Positions 54,151-64,000 of a DNA stretch of 64,000 nucleotides are shown here, piece by piece. The notes below the pieces were generated by a model. It had not been told where the DNA came from. It saw only the letters and a program-made list of their open reading frames with translations, and ran no database searches. Each line of letters begins with the position of its first letter. Position 1 is the stretch's first letter. Source of the DNA: Spisula solida (taxonomy: Eukaryota > Mollusca > Bivalvia > Venerida > Mactridae); contig OX365952.1 in assembly GCA_947247005.1 (NCBI GenBank), positions 42,140,722 to 42,204,721 on the forward strand, in the 5' to 3' direction. Position numbers and translations under genes: made by a program.

Positions 54151-54935
54151 AGAAACAGACTGCATGACCGATGGTGCTAGGTGGATGGCATAACAAAAGG
54201 TGCTAAGTGATCACACATTGACCATCACTGAGTCATTATCTACATAATGCCGCACACTAGAGATGGCAACGGTTACCAGAGTACCTGATTTTAAACTGTT
54301 TGGTTGTTCTTTTTGTTAGTATTTAGTGTTGTTATTCAGCCATTCTTCTACTGATCTAGATTTGATCAACAACAGAACAGAATGGATTCAGCAATCTTCG
54401 TGTTTTATTTGAACACACACATTAGCAATACAACATTTATATCACCCAAATATCATGCATATTTAAGGTTTTCCGAGTACCCGAGTTCTCTGTTTGAAAG
54501 AATGCATGACAAGAGTACTCGAGTACCATTTTTAGTACTCTTTGCCGTCTCTACCACACTCATTTTGTAACAGGCGTGTTCTATAATTATGTAATGCCAG
54601 TTTATTTTGGTCATTATGATACTTTCGGAATAACCTCTATCTCTTTCGAGCGATGTCAAAAACCGTACATCCCAGTACGACATCAGAATCAATCACCGCA
54701 GTTATCTACCTTAGCATACAAGTCTTAATGATATATTATACGTGTTTAATATGGCAAAATATTGGCTTGTGCGTTAAAATCAGTTCAAATAAACTTTCTA
54801 CTTTTCAGACTTCTCTAAATTATAAGACAGAGAAAAGTCATCCTTTGAACAGTTTGCATCATTGCTTCTAAATTCAATCCTAGTTATAGGTGAGAACATT
54901 TGACCTGTCACTAATTAATTCTCGTGTCTTTGTGT

Positions 54936-55195
54936 TATAGTCCAGAGAATTTGACACGACTATCGAACTTTAATTAGCATAATTTCACAGCTGATTTCTT
55001 GTCTATATTTATAATCCCGGTTGAATGTTTTTATAAGCGGACAGTATCACGAAGACGCTCGAGGTGTAATACCAACACAAATCTAATAGACCGATATTGC
55101 ACGGTTTGCTCGCGGAAATTTATATATTCAACGCAAGAACCTTGTAATATATTCACGCATAAAGGTCAGGATCATGTCAAATTCTCTGTGCTATA
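54936..55195 (-). mobile_element. MITE family A, copy 4 (inverted)
   Basis: It begins TATAGTCCAGAGAATTTGAC and ends GTCAAATTCTCTGTGCTATA. The interior is the inverse of the copies at 11526 and 48982. Confidence 0.88.
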
Positions 55196-55482
55196 TTGCA
55201 CTGTTAGAATGTTTTGATTAGCTAAAATAACAACTCTGATTGGACAACGGATAAGCACGGATATTCAAGGGTGACATGTTAATTGTGTTCACCTGTACTT
55301 ATATGAACTCAGGGAAATAAATGGTTGTTGTTGTTGTTTTAACTATGTACTGCATGCAAAGTCTCCCGCTATTCAAAATGTCTCTGGTGTCTGTGTCAAG
55401 AAAATATAAATAAATGCCAATGTTCTGCAAATGACAAAAGTACTGGTATATGACAAGGTCTTTAAAGTGCAACATACCACCT

Positions 55483-55630
55483 TATAAGGCCAATACATAT
55501 TTAGATTCTGCATCACAAGGTGTTTCTTATGTGAACCTATTTTCATGAAGATCGGAAAAGGGCATGTTGGCCAAACTGAAGAAAAGTCTTGTTTGACCAT
55601 ACAGTAAAGAGTAATTTTCAGACAGTTTTT
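55483..55630. repeat. Fragment sharing the family E core
   Basis: GGCCAATACATATTTAGATT, TATTTTCATGAAGATCGGAA and CATGTTGGCCAAACTGAAG align with 51648-51745. It fills the gap between two opposed family A MITEs. Confidence 0.6.
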
Positions 55631-55657
55631 TTCTGTTTTCTCAAAATAGCATTTTTG

Positions 55658-55921
55658 TATAGCACAGAGAATTTGACATGATCCTGACCTTTATGCATGA
55701 ATATATTACAAGGTAATTGCGATGAATATATAAATTTCCGCGAGTAAATCGTGCAATATCGGTTCTTTAGGTTTGTTTTGGTATTACTCCTCGAGCTTCT
55801 TCGTGATACTCTCCGCTTATGAAAACATACACCCGGGATTATAACTATAGACAATATTTCAGCTGTTAAATTATAATGCTAATTTAAAGGTCGAGAGTCG
55901 TGTCAAATTCTCTGGACTATA
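55658..55921 (+). mobile_element. MITE family A, copy 5
   Basis: It begins TATAGCACAGAGAATTTGAC and ends TCAAATTCTCTGGACTATA. Full length, in inverted orientation to copy 4 about 460 bp away. Confidence 0.88.
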
Positions 55922-56985
55922 CTTATTATCTTATTCTTCTAAGCCATCGGCATGTATATCCATAAAATACTCCAGATGTTTTATGGTTATCAGAATTTAT
56001 GATACAGGTACATTGTACTTGTCAGATACATACACACTGTAAGACAATGTAAGTAGGCTATGACAGCTATATTATAACAAGTGGGTCGATCATAAAGTCA
56101 CCTGAACTTTTAAAGTCCTTAGACTAGCTGACACTTGCCAGATATTGTGTGTATGATATGTGAAATAGATCCAACCGTTATTTTTTTTATTTTAAGTGTC
56201 GGCTTAAACAAGGGTTATTTTGTACCATTCTGTAGAACAACAAATTGTCTGAGCTCACAGAAGTATTAAGTGTCTGCTTACAGATATATTAAGACACTTT
56301 TTGAATGGAATCAGTAGATGTGTGGTATAAATATACATATTATACAATGTCAGGGATTAAATGTGTGCTGTTGTAACAGTTGGCAGAGAGTATACATGTA
56401 GTCTTCTATGATGACCATATTAATTCCAAATCTTATAATTATAAAAGCATTTAAACATGTTCACGACTTATATGCAATACATATATAACATTATGTCTCA
56501 GCTGGCAAATAAATAGACTCAAATAAACAGACTCACTTTGTGATATGAAATTATTCTTATTATTTCATTTAAACCAATATATAAATCAAACTAAAGAAGG
56601 GAAGGAATTCCCTGAAACATGTCTGTTATGAATTATGTAATTACTAAATTTCAACAGTTGTGACTGATTTTATTATTGAATTTAAACCAGATCACATGAA
56701 CTTAGTATAATATACATGTATCATTATGTATATTGATAAGATTTCTTATTAATCAAAAGTCTGAAAATAGAATTACACATAGGATAGGTCTGGAAAATTA
56801 AGAAGTCAGATATAGGACCGACCATCCCTGAAAATTACACATAGGACTGGTCCTGAAAATTACATAAAATGAACAGTCCTGGAAATAAGTGGGAGTGAAT
56901 ATATTCAAAACAGAACTGAAAATCAATGAAATAATTAATAGACAGAAAATAATATGAAGCTATTAAATAGCGTGCAATAAATTAC

Positions 56986-57092
56986 CTCATGGCTCTGTAT
57001 CGTTCCCAGTAAGCACTCAAGGGTTTGGATTGATCCTCCGAATTATCCATATTTCCATAAAACATATTATTTATATAACATGGAGACGCCAT
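56986..57092 (-). CDS. NR1J: First coding exon (1A) of the nuclear receptor gene
   Basis: The frame opens at ATG 57092-57090 in a good context (A at -3, G at +4) with an in-frame TGA five codons upstream (57107-57105). It encodes 35 residues plus two bases of a split codon. The peptide is short and polar, with acidic NSEDQS and an aromatic-basic end (AYWERYRAM). The donor AG|GTAATT lies at 56986/56985. Joined to the acceptor at 4556, the split codon becomes Ser and the frame continues, giving 112 residues to the end of the zinc-finger exon. A short N-terminus ahead of the DNA-binding domain is normal for NR1 receptors. A TATAAAG word occurs about 200 bp upstream (57298-57292) but is weak evidence for a promoter. 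Assignment to the receptor rests on strand, order and phase. Confidence 0.7.
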
Positions 57093-58929
57093 AATGTATT
57101 TATATCATATGTCAGTACGTGTCCGCATAGATTTAATTTATGAGGACAATAAGAATCCAGAAACAACGACCTCAGCAAACTTGTGAAAAATGTTCAGCAC
57201 TTTCAGAACAACTCCGCTTTGAACATGAATTCCATTGTCATTATAAGTAACACAATTATATGCTGTAGAGTTATAATGTCTTCGCCTTTTGCTTTATAAT
57301 AGGAGACAGAAATAAAGTTATTCAACTAACAAGCTCCAAATACAGCTAAATAATTGAAACATGAAGTTGTAAGCCTCGTATATATAAATCTGATCAATAC
57401 CTTTCTTGTATGGTTTTATCTCGGTGATTCAGACAGTGACATACATGTACAGTACATCATCGGGGAAAACTACAGCTTTAATTTCTGATGTCCACGCTTA
57501 GTAAAAATGACATCAAGAAAATGAGTAAGCACGAGTAAGCACAATCACAATAATAATCATAAATTCACCACGTTTTCTTCAAAGCTGGATTTCACTTCCA
57601 CCACATGTATTATATACGAATCACATAAATACACATATACATGTATAGTGATTCAATTCTCGATGAAGATGGTAGTAAAATCAACCACGAAAATAGTAGT
57701 ATAACCCACAAAATCTTCACTCTTTCGTTATACTTTTAAAAATGAACACATCTCAATTTATAATCACGCTGTATAACTTGAAACGTTGAAGTCACAGATC
57801 AACTGAGTCGTGAACCAGCGTGGTGTGACAGGAGATGCCTGATATATAATTCCCGGTCGTTATTTAACACGTCATAAATTTCGCTGTAACACAGTATTAT
57901 AAAACATAAAAATTTGTTACTTCGCTTGAAATTCTTTTCCCGAGCAATTAATACAAGTTTAAACACAGTTAAGCAATATTCCTAGTCCAGTAAATTTTAT
58001 ATAGAGCCAGGAACCATCACTCCACCAGAACATGGATCTGACAAGCCTGCCGTCAAAATGGCAAGTAATAACACAAAAACATTGAAATTTCCTCACTGAA
58101 AATCCGACCAACAATAACACGCGTAGCTCTTTTTTCCCCTTATTTTTTTTGTTAAGAGTTTATCTGTGCAGAGCCGGAACGACTGTTTATCTATATCAAC
58201 TTAGATTGTAACCTTAACCATTCCCGAGTTGAACAGGTACATTATACAGTATCATGTAGGTAGAGTAATAGCGTAAATTTAGAAGCCTGTAGTTGTACTA
58301 TACCTGGGCTTTTATTTAACTAACTCCCATTATACTTGCTCAGTTCTGTAGACAGTAAATCATGTTACATTCAACTTTGTTTAAGTTTATCCAAACAGAA
58401 ATTCAACAATACAAGGTAGTGAATAAGAGAGGTTTTACATTACGACTACAATTACACAATCTTTTTGGTAAGCCTTTTGTTGTGTATTACAAGCTTAGAG
58501 CTAATATTATGGCACGTTTATCTGTGTATGAAAAGTGCAAATAATACTATACTTTATATACGGTGGCTTGAATAATGTGAACAAATGTATTGTATTTAAA
58601 TCCAAATACCACGTCAATCTGATATAGGGCAAATGTTATATACTTAAAACTGGCACCAACATTTAATTCCTTACAATTTAACAAATATTTACACATTTAA
58701 AACTTATTATGATTATTAAAAGTGGTTACTTCAACAATCTACACAAAATATAGCATTTGTATATTTATATAAATATCTTAAAAACAGTCTGCATTACCAC
58801 TATGACAATTTTGTCCTCAAAAGGTTCACTTCAAAGTAAATAATTCAATACTGCAAATTTTAGCACCTAATTGTAAAGTGACTTCAGTGTAATTGACTTC
58901 TTTAACCATGGATGTATCACAATGCAGCA

Positions 58930-59190
58930 ATCTTTAGTTTATACAAATTTATTTTAGGTTGTGAAACAAGTTTTTCCAACTTATATCAATCACTCTGGAC
59001 ACCTCATTTCTGATGTTAACATCCTAATGATGGTATGAGCGATTATAGAAGCCAGTTTCCCTTTTATGCTGAGAATTCTAGCAAGGGAAATACTATCACC
59101 ATTTTTATTTTGTCTTTGATATGATGCGGCCAGAGATTGAGCCCGCGACCTCCCACATTTGAAGCGAACGCTCTACCACTAGGCTATCGA
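58930..59190 (-). mobile_element. tRNA-derived SINE
   Basis: On the minus strand the head reads ATAGCCTAGTGGTAGAGCG (A box) and then GGTCGCGGGCTCAATCTC (B box). A body follows with GGCCGCATCATATCAAAG and CAGCATAAAAGGGAAACTGG. The tail (GACACCTCATTTCTGATG, in plus sense) recurs at 8650. The head is tRNA-like but its T arm is degenerate, so this is not a functional tRNA. Confidence 0.8.
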
Positions 59191-59646
59191 GGACTACAGT
59201 GAACTTATTATTTCCTATAAGCATGGATAGCAGTGTGTATTTAGGGTATATTTTTCATTACCTATATATCAAGAAAGTTTTCAACCTAAACTTAAGGTGA
59301 AAGTCAATCAAAGAACTTTAAATTTGAACACAAACTGGACGACATTATTATTAAGTACATAAATAACACTCAAGGACAAGCAAGATAACTTATGCAAACA
59401 GGATTTAAATGTACATGCAACCAACTAAGCTTATAATCTGTTAATCAAATAGATATCCAAGTCAAGTTGGTTCAATTAAAACCAGATAATTAATTATCTA
59501 TATTAATACATCATCATTCTGTATCCTGTCTACTGATACACAACTACTGACACATATACGAGAGATCACCGTATTCATATGCAAAATGCCCACCATCAAT
59601 CTATTGGATGAATAAACAAGTAATTAAGAATTGCAAGCAATACAGA

Positions 59647-60214
59647 AGTCCCCTACCGGTTTGTGGCCATTTTCAATGTTTCTGTTGCCATAGCAACCAC
59701 AATTTATGTCAGAATCTAAATATTTTTAGTCATGCATAATTCCCTTATTGCCCCCTATCCACATATCAAGTTTCATAAACCTAGCTTGAAAACTGTTTGA
59801 GTTATGGCAGGATCCAGATTTGGGCATATTTTCACTCTTTCTGTTGCCATAGCAACCACAATTTTTGTCAGGATCAAAATATTTTAGACGTGCATAATTC
59901 CCTTATTGCCCCCTATCCACATATCAAGTTTCATAAACCTAGCTTGAAAACTGTTTGAGTTATGGCAGGATCCAGATTTGGGCATATTTTCTCTCTTTCT
60001 GTTGCCATAGCAACCACAATTTTTGTCAGAATCAAAATATTTTTAGACGTGCATAATTCCCTTATTGCCCCCTATCCACATATCAAGTTTCATAAACCTA
60101 GCTTGGAAACTGTTTGAGTTATGTCAGGATCCAGATTGTTTGACTGACTGACTGACTGACTGACTGACTGACTGACTGACTGACTGACTGACTGACTGAC
60201 TGACTGACTGACTG

Positions 60215-60246
<32 letters not shown>

Positions 60247-60294
60247 ACGGAGGGCAAACCTATAGTCCCCTCCGGTCAAAAACTGGTAGGGGAC
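59647..60294. mobile_element. 648-bp MITE with AGTCCCCTACC termini and internal 159-bp repeats
   Basis: The left end AGTCCCCTACCGGTTTGTGG pairs with the right end (inverse AGTCCCCTACCAGTTTTTGA). Inside are about three tandem copies of a 158-159 bp unit, each carrying the palindrome GTTGCCATAGCAAC at 59684, 59843 and 60001, then a (GACT)n array and a GGAC tract. A 65-residue minus-strand frame of repeating SVSQ is just the microsatellite. Confidence 0.85.
60141..60240. repeat. (TGAC)n microsatellite, 25 units
   Basis: An uninterrupted 100-bp tetranucleotide run that grades into GGAC units. It lies inside the 59647-60294 element, so it was probably mobilised with it. Confidence 0.97.
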
Positions 60295-61787
60295 TAACAA
60301 TAAAAACCTGCTATTCACCAATAGCTAGCTGGTGGTACTAATCCCTTTGTATACAAACATGATCTCACCTCATGTTGGTAAACAGAAGTAGTCATATGCA
60401 AATGCGCCCACCAGCTAGACAGACATGTGCAATAATGGGCATTATAGTGGGGGCATAATAATAAGGGTTTCAAATCGAAATTTTATTTAACAAAAATTTG
60501 ACACTGCGAGTCAGCTCCATGCATTCAGTGCTTGAACATGTAACACTGTTCTCACACCATTATATAAATTATAACCAGCAGCGGCACTAGTCTACGTGCC
60601 AGCGAAAAATTGTCAGAAAAATAACCCTTAATTGGGTTTTTAAGCTTTATTATTTCTGACACAACTTCATTGATAACAGAACTAAAACATGCAATATGAC
60701 ACTGGCTAATCTAAAATAATAATACTTGTCTGTATATTCTATACCTACTGAATAAGGATATCGAAATTCACATGTAGTTTAATTTCGTAACCTAATCATT
60801 TTTTTTAATATCGTGCCATATCCCAAGGACATTGAGCATTGTTAGCCAAAAAATTGGTTCAGTAATTATTCGGAAAATATAAGTTACATGTAAGAAATCA
60901 TTCAGTTACAGAAAATTAATATGTCGACCATGTAAAATTACAAATTTCAGCGAACGAGATAACGAAGACTATCCTTAATTATCTGATACAATATAGTGTG
61001 ACACTTTGCCGAAGAGCGTACTATTTCAACCTACAAACACACGCAGGATACAACCAAACCTGACAGTCATTTCATATAATGTTTGAATTTGAATATTCTG
61101 TTTCACATTCATTATTTAAATAATAAACATTTCGGATAACAAAATTTATTCATTACGTTTTTATGACAAAACATCAATCTGTCGACTCACGTAACAGCAA
61201 ACAGAAGCAGCCTATAGAAGCTAGCAGAGTAATTCTTTATAAATGGGCGTGGCTACACTCCTCCATTAACACTATGCAAACAGCAAAAAATATTTCTAAA
61301 TGTAGTGTTAAATCTCTTTCTCCCAAAGAAAACAACTCCAATAAATTTATCTTTATGCATTAATTATGTTAAGAAAATTACATTAATTTAGTACCAAGAA
61401 GACCAGAAGAGCCCAGTAGGTTGCTCACCTGTCTCAGTAGTGCATGCAGGCCCAAAAAACACCAGAATTAATTAGTGACTTGTCTAATGTTATGTAACAT
61501 ACGTTTTAATTTTGTATTACTACAGCCGAGTATTGGATGGCCCTCTACTATAGTCCAGTTAGGATACTGTGACAGTGACGTTGCAGTTTATGTGTACGCA
61601 AAAAATCACAACCATTGTCTAAACAGGTAGAGCAAAGTTTAGTGTGTTATTGTCTGACCAGATTAAACTGAGACTCTGATCAAAGCCCGTGTACCCCGGC
61701 TGCACTCGGCTGTTTTCGATTTGTATGTTTATTTACTACATGTGCAGTAATCTCTGTATTTGTAACAAAATCGAAAGAAAAATCAAG

Positions 61788-61862
61788 CATGAATTGTAGC
61801 GCAGTGGAAACGTTTGCGCCTTTAACGCAAGAGGTTGCAGGTTCGAAACTTACTGCAAAACT
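61788..61862 (+). mobile_element. tRNA-like SINE head
   Basis: A box TTGTAGCGCAGTGG, anticodon-arm-like TTGCGCCTTTAACGCAA, and B box GGTTGCAGGTTCGAAAC. The anticodon stem pairs well and would present TTT (Lys-like), but position 33 is C and the T stem does not pair. It is therefore a SINE head or tRNA pseudogene. Confidence 0.7.
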
Positions 61863-62142
61863 TTTGTCATTAATAATTTTATTTCAACTATCTATCCTTG
61901 AATCAAGGGGTTTATTTTTAAAACTATTCCCCGTACGGTCTTATATTATTTTGTCTTTGTTTTCGGTTTTTGTAATATTTTCAATTGCATATTGTTTTAT
62001 TCCAAGTACATGAAAAAGGCTTCAACAACTTTAATGTATGACTGAATTGTGTAAGGGATATGTGAACATAGGGAGGATTATAATTCACAACTAGCATACT
62101 GGCATAAAAAGATAAAAATGTTAAATAAAACATATATTTAGT

Positions 62143-62210
62143 TAACATCGAACCCGATACCTTGTGGTCTTTACACCACACACTAAACCACTGAGCCATC
62201 ACAGATTGTT
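62143..62210 (-). mobile_element. tRNA-like SINE head (opposed orientation)
   Basis: On the minus strand: GATGGCTCAGTGG (A box), a hairpin TGTGG...CCACA, and GGTATCGGGTTCGATG (B box). It differs from the head at 61788, so the two are not simple inverted copies. Confidence 0.7.
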
Positions 62211-62395
62211 ATCTAGTAGCAACTCAATAAAGCCACATATAGCGATAAATGTAATTATATGTTTTTATAACTTCGGAATTTTCCGGACTTGACCGAATTA
62301 TGCAAGGAGTCTCAGTTTAATCTGGTCAGACAATAGTTTAGCATGGAAATAATAGTTGTTTGTATATCAATGGGGATAACGTATAGAACGGAAGT

Positions 62396-62807
62396 GATAC
62401 CCCTGACGGGTTTTCGAGTGTAAATTTCGTCGCTTCGGTAAGTAAATCTTTATTTTTCTTTGTTTTGTAAGACGCTTTCAATGAAATCACCTAGCCCACC
62501 GTACCCGGCCCTATGGATACTTGCAGACACAAGCCCATTTTCCCTTCAAATACCTGTGATTAAGGAGAACATTCGATTTTAGTGCGGTTTTGGTTACTGC
62601 ACCCCTGACGACCCGTCTACATTTTCCCCAATTTCTGCCGATTTGCATGGTGTGTTGCTGTTTTATGGTGCCAACTTCATTGTTTACCTTATTCTATGTA
62701 TGCATTTTGCAAAATTAGTTCGATGCAGTCAGGTTATGAGGCAGAATAGACGAAAGAACCACTATGATACCCCTGACGGTTGCTGTCCCTCACTGATACC
62801 CCTGACG
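62396..62807. repeat. Dispersed GATACCCCTGACG motif, 4 copies
   Basis: Exact copies of the 13-mer occur at 62396, 62766 and 62795, and a near copy (GCACCCCTGACG) at 62599. They are not in tandem. No role is evident. Confidence 0.7.
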
Positions 62808-63352
62808 CCTCAAAATACTATAATGTTGTAATACGATGTCGGTCGGCTCTGTACATGTTCAACCACTAAAAAATCAAGATTCTAATCAATACAGTTATTG
62901 CGTAAATACATGAAGAACTTGATAAACCATTCCAATAGACAAAAACAGTTGCAAACATAGATTTGGAATCGTACAGCAAGACAAGTTGTTTGAGCTATAA
63001 CAATTCATATCACAAATTATTATAAAGGAGTCCGTATTAATTTATTTATTAATCTTACATTTCGACGGCTCATTGTTGAATATTGGAACCACCGTAAATG
63101 GGTTGTTATTAAGCTGCTGTTTGCTGTGTGGGTGCCTTGATACTTCAGTAAGTACTACTTAGGAAGCTCCACCAATCTAAACGAAATGCTTGTTCATAAT
63201 AGGCAATATTTGACAAGCATTTTTATAAATTAATTGTGATATATCGTTGTTTCGCATCGAATTGTGTTTAGGAAATGTAGTACCTGCCCTGCGTTCAAGG
63301 AAAGTTACCTGTAAACATGTTAAAAATCAGGGGTTTTTGTCGCTATAATTAT

Positions 63353-63612
63353 GGGTGGCATGGTGGTCGAGTGGATAACGCCCTTGACTACTGATCGAGA
63401 GGTCCCTGGTTCGAATTTCGGCCGGGACACTTGGTCATTTCTGGAACGCTTTTCAGTGTTTCCCACCCAACTAGAGATGAACTGGTTGGAAACCCAGAAG
63501 TAGTCTCGCGTGTATCGGTGCTATACATCGGGCACGTTAAAGAACCAGGGAGTCTATTCGGAACGAGCTAGGGTAACGCACCCGGATTCCTTGTATCACA
63601 ACTCTTTCTTCT
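63353..63612 (+). mobile_element. tRNA-derived SINE
   Basis: The head has TGGTGGTCGAGTGG (A box) and CCCTGGTTCGAATTTC (B box). A GC-rich body follows with GTGTTTCCCACCCAACTAG and ATCGGGCACGTTAAAGAACC. The latter is a conserved-looking central block of a kind seen in invertebrate SINEs. The right end is uncertain. Confidence 0.82.
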
Positions 63613-63718
63613 ACTCGCTGTCCCTTCAGCAAAAAACAGGACCCCATTGGAAATAAGTGCTTGCACTTTCATGGGTTATCCTTGACCGAAAGGCCATAAT
63701 AATTACATATACACTTAC

Positions 63719-63859
63719 ACATAATCCTTCGCTGTACGCTTCGTTTGCGGCAAACAATTTGAAAGTATAAGTCCCCGTTTTTTTCGTTCTCAGTTTTGAA
63801 ATATGTACGCATGTACGGGTTTTGCTATTCATATTCTTTTGTTTGCCTCTGTCCGCCAT
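63719..63859 (-). CDS. Possible first coding exon of an unrecognised minus-strand gene
   Basis: ATG at 63859 lies in the context AAAATGGCGG, a strong start. It opens a frame of exactly 47 codons ending at a GTAAGT donor (63718-63713), phase 0. The peptide begins MADRGKQK, is rich in Lys, Thr and Arg, and contains TYTFKLFAANEAYSEG. I do not recognise a domain, and there is no signal peptide or membrane segment. The donor hexamer is ideal, but the exon side ends in TGT rather than the usual AG, which weakens the case. No downstream exon is recognisable. The next feature in gene sense is the SINE at 63353, which would be intronic. It cannot be spliced in frame onto exon 1A, which has an in-frame stop before its ATG and no acceptor between. 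Confidence 0.35.
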
Positions 63860-64000
63860 TTTGTTTAATTACACCAATACACGCACACCACCTCAGGATA
63901 TGGTTATTGTTCAACGAATAACAGGTACGTACCAGGTAAAAACGTGCGTCACTTTATTTTTTCCTTGAACGCAGGGCTGTTATTCATTTAACGTTATGTT

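Larger units (their letters stand above)
20965..56985 (-). other. Large first intron region between exon 1A and exon 1B
   Basis: About 36 kb with no recognisable coding exon on either strand. Open frames are all short, without splice or composition support. Most definable content is repetitive: MITEs, the 4.1-kb and 421-bp foldback elements, a SINE at 43.9 kb, and minisatellites. The 5' untranslated part and promoter of exon 1B should lie just right of 20964, but I see no convincing core-promoter motif. Poly-C at 28747 and short direct duplications at 32444, 33147 and 33613 are the only other structure noted. Confidence 0.55.
61649..62334. mobile_element. 686-bp element with perfect 28-bp terminal inverted repeats
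   Basis: The sequence at 61649-61676 (ATTGTCTGACCAGATTAAAC and onward) is the exact inverse of 62307-62334. Between them lie two tRNA-like heads facing each other. No transposase. Target duplications were not identifiable. Confidence 0.8.
57093..63718. other. Upstream / intergenic region with SINEs and MITEs
   Basis: It should contain the 5' untranslated region and promoter of exon 1A next to 57093, but no firm promoter motif is visible. From 58.9 kb rightward it is mostly mobile DNA: a SINE on the minus strand, a 648-bp element with a (GACT)n tract, an element with 28-bp inverted termini that encloses two tRNA-like heads, and another SINE at 63.35 kb. No coding exon is recognisable. Confidence 0.55.

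Noticed and set aside
54999..55854. Two similar open frames (54999-55217 plus, 55618-55854 minus) encoding look-alike peptides
   Set aside because: Both lie over inverted copies of the family A MITE. The similarity is that of the repeat, not of a protein.
57292..57298. TATA box for exon 1A
   Set aside because: TATAAAG occurs by chance often in sequence this AT-rich, and no start-site evidence is available.
60124..60321. A minus-strand frame encoding a long SVSQ repeat
   Set aside because: It is a translation of the 25-unit (TGAC)n microsatellite.
61788..61862. A functional tRNA-Lys gene
   Set aside because: The T stem does not pair and position 33 is C. It is better explained as a SINE head.

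Overview
The window looks like AT-rich nuclear DNA from an animal, most likely a mollusc and probably a bivalve. Coding sequence is very sparse and split by canonical GT/AG introns. The rest is packed with short inverted-repeat transposons (MITEs), tRNA-derived SINEs and minisatellites. The only family I recognise with confidence is a nuclear receptor DNA-binding domain with the ESCKA P-box. That P-box is typical of the NR1J (HR96 / DAF-12) group, which molluscs also carry.

Gene layout: one minus-strand nuclear receptor gene appears to span most of the window. A short 5' coding exon (exon 1A) lies at 57092-56986. A second candidate 5' coding exon (exon 1B) lies at 20964-20765. The shared exon with the N-terminal linker and first zinc finger lies at 4556-4328. 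Exons 1A and 1B both start at an ATG with an in-frame stop just upstream. Both end two bases into a codon, which is what the acceptor at 4556 needs. I therefore read them as alternative first coding exons giving two N-termini, with introns of about 52 kb and 16 kb. The second zinc finger and the ligand-binding domain must lie beyond the left edge. A separate possible first coding exon of an unrecognised gene lies at 63859-63719, also on the minus strand.

The remaining sequence is intron or intergenic. Its most striking part is a family of foldback transposons with the terminus CAGTGTAGCAATACCAC and 5-bp target duplications. There is a 4,090-bp member (35687-39776) with 467-bp inverted arms flanked by TGAAG. 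There is a 421-bp, almost pure palindrome (52298-52718) flanked by CTACG, and a solitary arm near 15265. The large member carries other elements nested inside it. At least seven further MITE families occur, one of them with five copies. Several tRNA-like SINE heads cluster at 59-64 kb and near 43.9 kb, and there are many short tandem arrays. I found no true tRNA, rRNA or CRISPR array and no transposase or reverse transcriptase coding sequence.
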